Program-made: the position numbers and the translations under genes
The notes under the pieces: generated by a model
Seen by the model: only the letters and a program-made list of their open reading frames with translations
Databases searched by the model: none
Told to the model about the DNA's origin: nothing
In this document: one piece after another, positions 1 to 5,414 of the stretch
Layout of the letters: every line of letters begins with the position of its first letter
Position numbering within the stretch: position 1 is the stretch's first letter
Origin: JBBQZL01 sp038207745
GTDB taxonomy: Bacteria; Actinomycetota; Thermoleophilia; Solirubrobacterales; 70-9
DNA: 5,414 bases
Assembly (NCBI GenBank): GCA_038207745.1
Contig: JBBQZL010000182.1
Location: 1 to 5,414, forward strand
Direction of reading: 5' to 3'

Positions 1-124
1 CCCGATGGTCAAGAACCGCTTCGTGGTCGAGGTCGGCGATACCCAGCAGCTCAAGCAATGCATCTCCAAGCTCCGCAACGTCGAGTCGGTCTTCGACGCC
101 TACCGGGTCACGCCGGGCAGCTGA
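1..124 (+). CDS. rel: RelA/SpoT-family (p)ppGpp synthetase/hydrolase, C-terminal end only (5' truncated by the window)
   Basis: Only the last 40 codons are present, read in the frame starting at base 2 and ending at TGA 122-124. The visible peptide ends in RNVESVFDAYRVTPGS and also contains FVVEVGDTQQL. This matches the end of the C-terminal ACT domain of long RelA/SpoT enzymes, where a beta strand and a helix are followed by a conserved R-N/R-V-x-x-V-x-D-x-Y-R-V stretch. Family knowledge: long Rel proteins make and degrade the stringent-response alarmone (p)ppGpp, and the ACT domain is the regulatory end that contacts the ribosome or amino acids. The catalytic HD and synthetase domains lie outside the window, so I cannot tell whether both activities are intact. 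It converges with the lipid kinase gene across a 152-nt gap holding a hairpin. I am confident of the family and less so of the symbol; actinobacteria usually have one bifunctional copy, called rel or relA. Confidence 0.8.
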   Translation, partial: PMVKNRFVVEVGDTQQLKQCISKLRNVESVFDAYRVTPGS

Positions 125-183
125 CGCATCTCCGTCCGGCCCTTCTCCCGGCCCGCCGCATCCACCCCAAGTGGAGCGCACTG

Positions 184-220
184 TCCTGCCTGGAGTCCGG
201 CATGCGGACGTCAGGCAGGA
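184..220. terminator. Strong hairpin in the convergent gap, candidate bidirectional terminator
   Basis: Bases 184-192 (TCCTGCCTG) are a perfect reverse complement of 212-220 (CAGGCAGGA). After a G:U pair and one mismatch the stem resumes with GTCCG (195-199) against CGGAC (205-209), leaving a 5-nt loop at 200-204. This is by far the best inverted repeat in the 152-nt gap between the converging rel and lipid kinase genes, which is where a shared terminator is expected. Neither side has a clear T-run, so it is not a textbook intrinsic terminator, although U-poor hairpins are common in high-GC actinobacteria. A second, weaker hairpin (246-251 with 256-261, loop of 4) lies between it and the kinase stop and could help end the minus-strand operon. 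I see no small gene in 125-276. Confidence 0.5.
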
Positions 221-276
221 GTGGCGTATTCCGGCGCCTCCGGTATCCCGGCTACTCGGGAACGGGACGGTCCAAC

Positions 277-1218
277 CTAGGCGACGATGGTCAATGCGCC
301 CGGTGCAACCGCCAGCCGCACCTGTTCGCGCTGGCCGATGTAGTCACCGTCGACCTGGACCGGGAAGGCACGCCGTGTGCCGTCCTCGCCCTCGGAGATC
401 GAGCTGACCACCGCTTCGGAGATCTGCGGGAGGAGCTCGATCTGCCGATGTGAGGTTGCCTTCAGGCGGCCTGAGAGCAGTCGCGGAATCAAGCTGGCGA
501 TGTCGCGCTGAGCGGCGCGTTTGAGTACCGCGATCGAGATCGAGCCGTCTTCGTTTGTGACCTCCTCGCAGACGCGGATCGGCGTCTTGGCGAAGTAGGT
601 GTAGGGGTCGGAGTTCTGCGCCAGGACTGTGACTCCCTCTGCGCTCTGTCCGTCGGCCTCGAGCCTCAACCTGGTCGGGTTGGCCAGATAGCCGCGGTAA
701 TAACCGGCGACGGCTGCCCACGTGTAGTAGTAGGGGCCGAGCTTCGCCTTCATCTTCGGGTGGGCATCGACCCGTTCCACGACGGAGGCATCGATGCCCA
801 TTCCGCACGAGAAGACAAAGCAACGGTCGTCGATCACCCCAAGATCGATCTTGCGTGGCTTGAAGTCGTCGGCAAGTGAAAGCAGGTGCTCTGTTGCATC
901 AACCACGTCGTTTGGAATTCCCAGCGTTCGGGCGACCACATTGGTCGAGCCGCCCGGCAGCACCGAGACCGGCACGTTGGTTCCGGCCATTCCGTTTGCG
1001 ACCTCGTTGAGCGTTCCGTCGCCTCCGAAGGCGACCACGATGTCGTAGTCGCCGTTGACGGCGTCGCGCCCGATCTCCGTTGCGTGATTCTGCGCCTGGG
1101 TCGATATCGCCTCGACCTCGTAGCGACCCTGGAGCGCGTAGACGACTAGATTGCGGAGGCGGTCCGAGACGGTGGTTGCATAGGGGTTGACGATGATCAG
1201 CATCCGCTTCTTGGCCAT
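277..1218 (-). CDS. Diacylglycerol kinase family lipid kinase (YegS/DgkB/NAD-kinase-like fold)
   Basis: The 313-residue protein is full length for a DAGK_cat lipid kinase, a family that transfers the ATP gamma-phosphate to diacylglycerol or a related lipid at the inner membrane face, giving phosphatidate-type products. The N-terminal nucleotide-binding domain opens with MLIIVNPYA (residues 6-14), followed by FGGDGTLNE at 64-72, the family signature. Next comes LPGGSTNVVARTLGIP (87-102), the second nucleotide loop. GMGIDASVV (139-147) and QVDGDYIG (288-295) lie in the C-terminal beta-rich domain and match the usual G-x-G-x-D-A and D-G-E/D positions. There is no signal peptide or membrane span, so it should be cytosolic or peripheral. 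The ATG is supported by AGGGA at 1224-1228, 5 nt upstream, and the preceding MBL gene ends 8 nt before it. Last gene of the minus-strand operon; stop is TAG. Actual substrate (diacylglycerol, sphingoid base, prenyl or other lipid) cannot be read from sequence. Confidence 0.9.
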   Translation of the reverse strand: MAKKRMLIIVNPYATTVSDRLRNLVVYALQGRYEVEAISTQAQNHATEIGRDAVNGDYDIVVAFGGDGTLNEVANGMAGTNVPVSVLPGGSTNVVARTLGIPNDVVDATEHLLSLADDFKPRKIDLGVIDDRCFVFSCGMGIDASVVERVDAHPKMKAKLGPYYYTWAAVAGYYRGYLANPTRLRLEADGQSAEGVTVLAQNSDPYTYFAKTPIRVCEEVTNEDGSISIAVLKRAAQRDIASLIPRLLSGRLKATSHRQIELLPQISEAVVSSISEGEDGTRRAFPVQVDGDYIGQREQVRLAVAPGALTIVA

Positions 1219-1222
1219 CTGA

Positions 1223-1229
1223 TTCCCTA
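1223..1229 (-). promoter_or_regulatory. Shine-Dalgarno of the lipid kinase, overlapping the MBL stop codon
   Basis: On the minus strand TAGGGAA reads from 1229 to 1223. The TAG is the stop codon of the MBL-fold gene and AGGGA is a Shine-Dalgarno sequence 5 nt before the kinase ATG at 1218. This fixes the kinase start and suggests that terminating ribosomes hand over to the next gene (translational coupling). Confidence 0.7.
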
Positions 1230-2240
1230 CTTCCCGGGCGGCGGATCGAGTGCTTCGAAGATCACTTGCTCGCCTTCGGGTACTTCGCGGATCAGGCCAT
1301 CGTTGATCAAAATGTCGACGTGGCCGAGGACCTCGGAGATGCAGAGGTAGGCCTGTGTGACCGCCACGTTGCCCCAGAGTTCCCGGGCGAGGTCGTATCC
1401 GGTCTGCGGCCGATCGCTGATCAACCTGTGGATCTTGCGCTTTCGGCGCTCGGTGGAGGCAAAGCGCTGGTCGATCAGGGTGACGTGATCAGTGATCGGG
1501 TCACCGTGTCCGGAGAAGACGACCTCGGCCGGCATCTCCCGGGTCTTCTTCAGCGAGTCGATGTAGGTGACGAGCGCCTGGGTGCGTTTGGTTGATCCGT
1601 CGAGCGGACGGCTGATCAGCGGGTTGGAGGAGATGTGCTTGATCAGGTGATCGGCTGCAAGCAGGATTCGCTGGTCCTCCTGCCAGAAGATCGTGTCGGA
1701 GGGACTGTGGCCCGGACGGTGGAAGACCTCGAGCTTGCGGTCGCGGAGCTCGAGCGTCTGGCCATCGCGGAGCGGACGCGTCACCTTCGCCGATGAGCCC
1801 CAGCCGCGATAGCTGGCGGAGACCGAGCGCAGCGCCTGGACCAGGTTCTGGGGCAGTCCGTGCCTGATCATCAAATCGGCAGCGAACCGATCCTCGAGCT
1901 CGGACTCCTCGGCGAATGCACCGAGGCGATGGACGGCAACATCAATCGCCGCGACCTCTGCGCCGGAGTGCTCGACGATGATCTCGACCAGTCCCAGGTG
2001 GTCGATATGTTGGTGGCTGACGACGATCAGCTCGAGGTCGTCGATCGAGTAGCCGTGGTCACCGAGCTGATGCTGGAGTTCGTCGAGCGCCTTGCCGGAA
2101 TTGGGACCCGTGTCGATCAGGGTCAGCGGATCGTCCTCGATCAGATAGCAGTTGACCCTTCCAACAGCGAACGGAGTCGGGATCCGGAGGCAGTGGATGC
2201 CGGCATCGAGCGCGCACCTGAGCGCGTCCTCCGGTCTCAC
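1227..2240 (-). CDS. Metallo-beta-lactamase-fold hydrolase with C-terminal winged helix (LACTB2-like)
   Basis: From GTG 2240-2238 the protein has 337 residues. The MBL domain runs over roughly 15-250: a first strand RVNCYLIEDD (28-37), LIDTG (41-45), the metal motif SHQHIDHLG at 75-83 (H76, H78, D80, H81), PGHSPSDT (176-183, H178), AADH (195-198, D197) and SGHGDP (243-248, H245). All expected ligands for a two-metal site, usually zinc, are present. Residues about 264-330 look like the winged-helix domain of LACTB2-type proteins: a basic helix RRKRKIHRLI, then YDLARELWG, then GHVDILINDGLI. Relatives include thioesterases, glyoxalase II-like enzymes and the RNA endonuclease LACTB2, so the substrate is open. 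The reading frame continues upstream to 2585, but that part only shadows the mutase gene and the MBL homology begins just after residue 12. The GTG overlaps the mutase TGA as GTGA; no clear Shine-Dalgarno precedes it, so translational coupling is likely. Confidence 0.87.
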   Translation of the reverse strand: MRPEDALRCALDAGIHCLRIPTPFAVGRVNCYLIEDDPLTLIDTGPNSGKALDELQHQLGDHGYSIDDLELIVVSHQHIDHLGLVEIIVEHSGAEVAAIDVAVHRLGAFAEESELEDRFAADLMIRHGLPQNLVQALRSVSASYRGWGSSAKVTRPLRDGQTLELRDRKLEVFHRPGHSPSDTIFWQEDQRILLAADHLIKHISSNPLISRPLDGSTKRTQALVTYIDSLKKTREMPAEVVFSGHGDPITDHVTLIDQRFASTERRKRKIHRLISDRPQTGYDLARELWGNVAVTQAYLCISEVLGHVDILINDGLIREVPEGEQVIFEALDPPPGK

Positions 2241-3595
2241 GGGCGGATTACAGCCAGCAACTCGTCGCGACGGCGCTCCATGTCCTCGTGCGAGACAATG
2301 GACTCGAGGTTGAGGCGAAGCAGAGGCTCGGTATTCGACTTGCGTACGTTGAAGTGCCACTCGGGGTAGTTGATCGAGATGCCGTCGAGCTTCGTGACCT
2401 CTCCGTCGGAGTGCATCTCGAGGATCTCCTCCATCGTCGCGTCGGGGTCGTCGACCTCGGTGTTGATCTCGCCGGAGATGAAGTAGGTCGAGCGGAACTC
2501 GTTCATCATCTCGCCCAGAGAGCGTCCGTCCTTCGAGAGCAGTTCGAGGACCAGCAGCGCCGGGATCACCCCGGAATCCGCGCACCAGAAGTCCCTGAAG
2601 TAGTAGTGGCCGGAGACCTCGCCACCGAACACCGCGCCCTCCTCACGCATTCGCTTCTTGAAGAAGGCGTGGCCGACGCGTGAGAGTGCCGAGCGCCCGC
2701 CGCCGGCCGAGATCACATCCGGAACTGCGCGGCTTGAACGTGGGTCGTAGAGCACCACAGCGCCGGGGTTCTTCTCGAGCAGCGAGCGGGCAAGCAGGGC
2801 GCAGATGAAATCCCCATCGCAAAAGGTCCCGGTCTCATCGATGAAGAAGCAGCGATCGCCGTCGCCGTCCCAGGCGATTCCAAGGTCAGCGGACTCGGAC
2901 CGGACCCGGTCGATGATCATCCGTCGGTTCTTCTCGAGCAGGGGGTTGGGCTCGTGATCGGGAAACTCGCCATCCGGCACGAAGTACATCTCGACCGGGT
3001 CGAGACCGAGGTCCTCGGTGAGGATCGGCCCGATCGTCGGGCCGGCCATCCCGTTGCCGCTGTCGGCGATGATCTTGAGCGGCGAGATGGCGGTCCGGTC
3101 GATGAAGGAGAGGGCGCGGGCCCGAAAGTCCGGTCCGATGTCCACGGACTCGGTCGAGCCACCGCCGGGAGCGTCGCCCAGCCCGGCAGCGATCGTTCGC
3201 TCGACATCGCCGATACCGGCGTCGCCGGAAAGCGCAAGCGCGCCCTCCCTGACCAGCTTGACCCCGGTGTAGGCTCTCGGATTGTGTGATGCGGTAACCA
3301 TCGCGCCCCCGTCGAGCTCGCGTGATCCGACCAGGTGATAGAGCAGCTCGGTCGGGACCATCCCCGCGTTGAGGACGGTGACGCCCTCGTCGACCAGGCC
3401 CTTCTCGAGGCTGGCGGCCATCGAAGGCGCGGTGAGTCGCATGTCGCGGCCAAGGCCGACGCGCAGGTCACCGGGCTTCCTGTCGCGGAGGTTGGCGAGC
3501 ACCCTGGCGAACCCACGGCCGACCTCGTAGGCGGTCGTCTCATTCATCTCGGAGCCATAGAGCCCCCGGATGTCATAGGCCTTGAAGATCGACAT
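2237..3595 (-). CDS. manB: Phosphomannomutase/phosphoglucomutase (alpha-D-phosphohexomutase family)
   Basis: This 452-residue protein is full length for the AlgC/ManB type of phosphohexomutase, a cytosolic Mg2+ enzyme interconverting mannose- or glucose-6-phosphate and the 1-phosphates that feed GDP-mannose and UDP/ADP-glucose. All four family motifs are visible in order. KAYDIRG (5-11) is the N-terminal signature. TASHNP (101-106) contains the phosphorylated Ser104. DGDGDR (243-248) is the Mg2+ loop. GGEVSGH (324-330) is the sugar-specificity loop, and RKSNTEP (418-424) the phosphate-binding loop of domain 4. The E-x-S loop (E326, S328) fits dual mannose/glucose use. ATG start with GAGGGA at 3605-3610 and a 9-nt spacer; the HIT gene ends 13 nt upstream, and the MBL gene downstream starts within this gene's stop codon (GTGA). 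The symbol manB is by family, since phosphoglucomutase or phosphoglucosamine activity cannot be separated by eye. The last is less likely, because GlmM normally has a different serine loop. Confidence 0.92.
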   Translation of the reverse strand: MSIFKAYDIRGLYGSEMNETTAYEVGRGFARVLANLRDRKPGDLRVGLGRDMRLTAPSMAASLEKGLVDEGVTVLNAGMVPTELLYHLVGSRELDGGAMVTASHNPRAYTGVKLVREGALALSGDAGIGDVERTIAAGLGDAPGGGSTESVDIGPDFRARALSFIDRTAISPLKIIADSGNGMAGPTIGPILTEDLGLDPVEMYFVPDGEFPDHEPNPLLEKNRRMIIDRVRSESADLGIAWDGDGDRCFFIDETGTFCDGDFICALLARSLLEKNPGAVVLYDPRSSRAVPDVISAGGGRSALSRVGHAFFKKRMREEGAVFGGEVSGHYYFRDFWCADSGVIPALLVLELLSKDGRSLGEMMNEFRSTYFISGEINTEVDDPDATMEEILEMHSDGEVTKLDGISINYPEWHFNVRKSNTEPLLRLNLESIVSHEDMERRRDELLAVIRP

Positions 3596-3604
3596 CAGCG
3601 AATG

Positions 3605-3611
3605 TCCCTCA
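3605..3611 (-). promoter_or_regulatory. Shine-Dalgarno of the phosphohexomutase, overlapping the HIT stop codon
   Basis: The minus strand reads TGAGGGA from 3611 to 3605. TGA is the stop of the HIT gene and GAGGGA is a good Shine-Dalgarno 9 nt before the mutase ATG (3595-3593). It supports that start and close translational linkage of the two genes. Confidence 0.7.
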
Positions 3612-4100
3612 CCCGAAGGCTCCGGAAAGCGCTTCGTAGCTCTGTTCGAGGGTCTGCGGCATCACGCGGGTGTCGGCGATCACGGGCATGAAGTTGGTGT
3701 CGCCGCCCCAGCGGGGGACGACGTGCATGTGGATGTGATGCTCGACCCCGGCGCCGGCCACCTTGCCCTGGTTGAAGCCGACGTTGAAGCCATGCGGAGA
3801 GTAGATGTCCTCGAGCCTCCTCATCGACTGCTGTGCCAGCGCCATCATTTCGGCGAGGGTCTCGGCGGCCATGTCCTGCAGCCTCGCGGTGTGCTCATAT
3901 GGAGCCACCATCAGGTGCCCGTTCGTGTACGGAAAGAGGTTGAGGATCACAAACGAGTACTGACCCCGGTGGACGATCAGGCTCGCCTCGTCGTCATCGG
4001 CGCGGGGCTTTGCGCAGAAGATGCATTCCTCCTCGACATCCTTCGATGCGTCCTTCACGTAGGCGAGCCTCCAGGGTGCCCAGATTCGAAAGTTGGCCAC
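3609..4100 (-). CDS. HIT-family protein, Ap4A phosphorylase/hydrolase-like
   Basis: With the GTG start at 4100-4098 this is a 163-residue histidine-triad protein. The triad HIHMHVVPRW (122-131) has H122, H124 and H126, H124 being the expected nucleophile that takes up the nucleotidyl group. Upstream are CIFC (26-29), a CxxC pair likely binding zinc with other residues, LNLFPYTNGHLMVAPYEH (53-70), the conserved substrate-binding segment, and HGFNVGFNQG (103-112). From memory the protein resembles mycobacterial Rv2613c, an Ap4A phosphorylase, in WAPWRLAYV, the CxFC pair, HGFNVG and VVPRWGGDTNF. It would therefore split diadenosine tetraphosphate or similar dinucleotides in the cytosol. The open frame extends to an ATG at 4166, but those 22 extra residues are Arg-rich, lack family similarity and have no ribosome site, whereas AGGA at 4109-4112 lies 8 nt before the GTG. 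First gene of the tight four-gene operon, 133 nt after corA. Phosphorylase versus hydrolase is undecided. Confidence 0.88.
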   Translation of the reverse strand: MANFRIWAPWRLAYVKDASKDVEEECIFCAKPRADDDEASLIVHRGQYSFVILNLFPYTNGHLMVAPYEHTARLQDMAAETLAEMMALAQQSMRRLEDIYSPHGFNVGFNQGKVAGAGVEHHIHMHVVPRWGGDTNFMPVIADTRVMPQTLEQSYEALSGAFG

Positions 4101-4108
4101 GCCATTGA

Positions 4109-4112
4109 TCCT
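4109..4112 (-). promoter_or_regulatory. Shine-Dalgarno choosing the GTG start of the HIT gene
   Basis: The minus strand has AGGA at 4112-4109 followed by 8 nt and GTG at 4100-4098. It is the only ribosome-site-like sequence near the beginning of the HIT homology and argues against the longer ATG form beginning at 4166. An ATG lies between them (4105-4103) but is out of frame with the HIT domain. Confidence 0.55.
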
Positions 4113-4198
4113 ACGTGCCGCGAGTCGCCGACGCCCCGCTCGGCTCACGCTTCCCCGTCCGGGCATCGGTGTGCCGCTCCAAGATTGTCCACTTCGAC

Positions 4199-4211
4199 AC
4201 CGGGTTCCGGT
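4199..4211 (-). terminator. Small hairpin after corA, weak terminator candidate
   Basis: On the minus strand ACCGG, a 3-nt AAC loop and CCGGT form a perfect 5-bp stem starting about 22 nt after the corA TAG (4236-4234). A second imperfect possibility pairs ACACCG (4197-4202) with CGGTGT (4167-4172) over a 24-nt loop. There is no T-run. The stem is short enough to arise by chance in high-GC DNA, so it may not separate corA from the HIT operon. Confidence 0.2.
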
Positions 4212-4233
4212 AACGAGTGAGGGCGGATCGGAG

Positions 4234-5247
4234 CTACAGCCAGCGGCGCTTGCGGAAGTAGACGACCATCCCGATCAGCAGCGCGGCCATGACCCCGGCG
4301 ACGATCAGGAAGCTGGTCAGTGATTCCGTTGCCGGGTCGCCTCCGCCGGGCAGTCCGACGTTCATCCCGAAGATGCTGGCGATGAGGGTGAGGGGGAGGA
4401 CGATGACGCTGATCGAGGTGAGGACGCGGAGGACGTCGTTGACCCGGTGCGAGATCACCGATTCATTGGTTGATTCGAGCGCCTCGACCACCTCCTTGTA
4501 GTTCTCGAGCATGTCCCAGATCCGCTCGTGGGCATCGACGATGTCATCGAAATAGATCTCGAGATCGAGGTCGGAGGTGAGATAGCGATGCTTGACCTTC
4601 TCGAGGTCGCGCAGGACCGGGCGCTGTGGACGGATCACCTTGCGGAAGTTGATGATCTCCTGCTTGACGTTGGAGATGTCGCGCACGATGTCCTCGGAGC
4701 GGCCCTCGAAGATCTTGTCCTCGAGCGTGTCGAGCTTGTTGCCGATCTTATGCAGCATCGGGAAGCAGTAATCGAATATGTCATCGACGATCCGGTAGAG
4801 CAGGTAGCCGGATCCCCGCGCGAAGAGCTTCTCGCGGAAGTCCTCCTTGGAGCGACATTGCTCGAACAGATAGTCGACCGGCTTCAGCGGCTGATTGGGC
4901 ATCGTGACCAGGTAGCCCGGCCCGACGAAGAGGTCGAGCTCGCCCGTGCCCAGCCGGCCGGCGGCATGGTCAAAGACGGGGACGTGAAGGACGATGAAGA
5001 GGTACTCGTCGTACTCGTCGATCTTGGGGCGCTGGTTTCGCGAGAAGACGTCCTCGATGTCGAGGGCGTGAAACTCGAAGTTCTCGTCCAGCCAATCTCG
5101 ATCGAGAGCTCCGGGCCTCTCGATGTTCACCCAGCGCAGACCCTCGGCATCGATCTGCTCGATGTGCTGGGCGTCTCGCTCAGGTGCAGGGACCAGCGAC
5201 CCGTGTCGCGCCGTTCGGCGCAGTCTCGGCTTCGGAAGGTTCGGCAT
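4234..5247 (-). CDS. corA: CorA-family magnesium/cobalt transporter
   Basis: The 337-residue protein has the full CorA plan: a long cytoplasmic N-terminal funnel domain (about 25-240), a long charged stalk helix (about 225-275), and two C-terminal membrane helices at about 276-293 (VLTSISVIVLPLTLIASI) and 312-330. The selectivity-filter signature GMN is at 294-296, right after PLTLIASIF, and is followed by a short acidic loop (D304, E308). It ends in the basic cytoplasmic tail YFRKRRWL typical of the family. CorA works as a homopentamer in the inner membrane letting Mg2+, and also Co2+ or Ni2+, enter and closing when cytosolic Mg2+ is high. The ATG at 5247 is chosen because the frame is closed 11 codons upstream by TGA; its ribosome site is weak. 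An overlapping acidic short ORF begins 34 nt upstream in another frame (5281-5180), so the true N-terminus deserves caution. Transcribed divergently from a predicted plus-strand promoter at the right edge. Confidence 0.92.
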   Translation of the reverse strand: MPNLPKPRLRRTARHGSLVPAPERDAQHIEQIDAEGLRWVNIERPGALDRDWLDENFEFHALDIEDVFSRNQRPKIDEYDEYLFIVLHVPVFDHAAGRLGTGELDLFVGPGYLVTMPNQPLKPVDYLFEQCRSKEDFREKLFARGSGYLLYRIVDDIFDYCFPMLHKIGNKLDTLEDKIFEGRSEDIVRDISNVKQEIINFRKVIRPQRPVLRDLEKVKHRYLTSDLDLEIYFDDIVDAHERIWDMLENYKEVVEALESTNESVISHRVNDVLRVLTSISVIVLPLTLIASIFGMNVGLPGGGDPATESLTSFLIVAGVMAALLIGMVVYFRKRRWL

Positions 5248-5344
5248 CAGCCGGTCCAGTCTGTTCGTCCGTGCGAGTCATGGTCACATCGACAAGACTA
5301 GCCCCTGGCGCCCGCAGACCACGGTCGGTAGCTTGCGAACATGC

Positions 5345-5373
5345 TGGAAACGTCCCGCAACGGCTGTTATAGT
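5345..5373 (+). promoter_or_regulatory. Predicted sigma70-type promoter for a gene beyond the right edge
   Basis: TGGAAA (5345-5350, four of six matches to TTGACA) and TATAGT (5368-5373, five of six to TATAAT) are separated by exactly 17 nt. Transcription would begin near A5380. The stretch around it is less GC-rich than the coding regions, and a purine-rich ribosome-site-like sequence follows at 5401-5414. It is read away from corA, so the intergenic region is probably divergent. The downstream gene is not in the window. Confidence 0.5.
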
Positions 5374-5400
5374 CGCCGGAACATAAGTACGCCACATCTA

Positions 5401-5414
5401 GAGGGGTGGAGGGA
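5401..5414 (+). promoter_or_regulatory. Ribosome-binding-site-like purine tract at the window end
   Basis: GAGGGGTGGAGGGA contains two overlapping anti-16S-like segments (GAGGGG and GGAGGG) and no start codon follows within the window. With the promoter-like element at 5345-5373 it suggests a plus-strand gene starting within about 10 nt of the right edge, with a 5' leader of roughly 40 nt. The gene itself cannot be identified. Confidence 0.45.

Noticed and set aside
58..453. 131-codon plus-strand ORF across the rel end and intergenic gap
   Set aside because: It overlaps the true rel frame, crosses the hairpin and runs antisense into the lipid kinase; composition is noise-like and no ribosome site was seen.
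2241..2585. N-terminal extension of the MBL-fold reading frame to an ATG at 2585
   Set aside because: The extra 115 residues are Arg/Gly-rich and lie entirely within the 3' end of the mutase gene, whose own frame carries the conserved phosphate-binding loop there. The GTG at 2240 fits the domain start.
2917..3543. 208-codon minus-strand ORF within the mutase gene
   Set aside because: It is an out-of-frame Arg/Ser/Pro-rich shadow of the phosphohexomutase.
4101..4166. 22-residue extension of the HIT protein to an ATG at 4166
   Set aside because: It is Arg-rich, has no Shine-Dalgarno and no family similarity, while an AGGA lies at the right distance from the GTG at 4100.
3582..4220. 212-codon plus-strand ORF opposite the HIT gene
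   Set aside because: It is the antisense shadow of the HIT gene, with many His and Val and no recognisable domain; the opposite frame has an intact histidine triad.
4996..5025. Short tandem-like repeat (TACTCGTCG units)
   Set aside because: It encodes the DEYDEYLF segment of CorA, so the repetition follows from the protein sequence.
5295..5300. TAGTCT on the minus strand as a -10 box for corA
   Set aside because: It fits TAnnnT and is at a suitable distance from corA, but no -35-like hexamer lies 16-18 nt upstream, so I do not list it as a promoter.
4528..5301. 257-codon plus-strand ORF opposite corA
   Set aside because: Its Glu/Asp/Val/Leu-rich composition is what the complement of a GC-rich gene gives in this frame. 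It matches no family I know, and the opposite strand encodes a complete CorA with all motifs.

Overview
The window is high-GC DNA (around 60% by eye) with dense coding, GTG as well as ATG starts, and very short gaps between genes. The protein set fits an actinobacterial chromosome: a Rel C-terminus, an Ap4A-phosphorylase-like HIT protein close to mycobacterial Rv2613c, an actinobacterial-type lipid kinase carrying LPGGSTN, and a CorA transporter. A deep lineage such as Thermoleophilia/Solirubrobacterales is my guess and was not tested. I see no mobile element, CRISPR array, tRNA or rRNA, and nothing that marks the region as acquired DNA.

Layout. Bases 1-124 (+) are the last 40 codons of a RelA/SpoT-type (p)ppGpp synthetase/hydrolase. 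Bases 125-276 are a convergent intergenic gap with a strong 37-nt hairpin that may end transcription from both sides. From 5247 down to 277 five genes lie on the minus strand, in transcription order: corA (5247-4234), a HIT-family nucleotide phosphorylase/hydrolase (4100-3609, GTG start), phosphomannomutase/phosphoglucomutase (3595-2237), a metallo-beta-lactamase-fold hydrolase with a C-terminal winged helix (2240-1227, GTG start overlapping the previous stop as GTGA), and a diacylglycerol-kinase-family lipid kinase (1218-277). Bases 5248-5414 hold the corA leader and a plausible plus-strand promoter with a purine-rich ribosome-binding-site-like end, serving a gene beyond the right edge.

How the genes relate. 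HIT, mutase, MBL hydrolase and lipid kinase are separated by 13, -4 and 8 nt, and two stop codons are embedded in or next to the following Shine-Dalgarno sequence, so these four almost certainly form one operon. corA lies 133 nt upstream and may or may not share the transcript. The mutase would supply mannose-1-phosphate or glucose-1-phosphate and the lipid kinase phosphatidate-type lipids, so an envelope phospholipid/glycolipid theme is possible. The HIT protein would clear Ap4A-like nucleotides and CorA would carry Mg2+. All five look like intact housekeeping genes. The least explained parts are the 5' end of corA, where an acidic, proline-containing short ORF overlaps the start codon, and the hairpin at 184-220.
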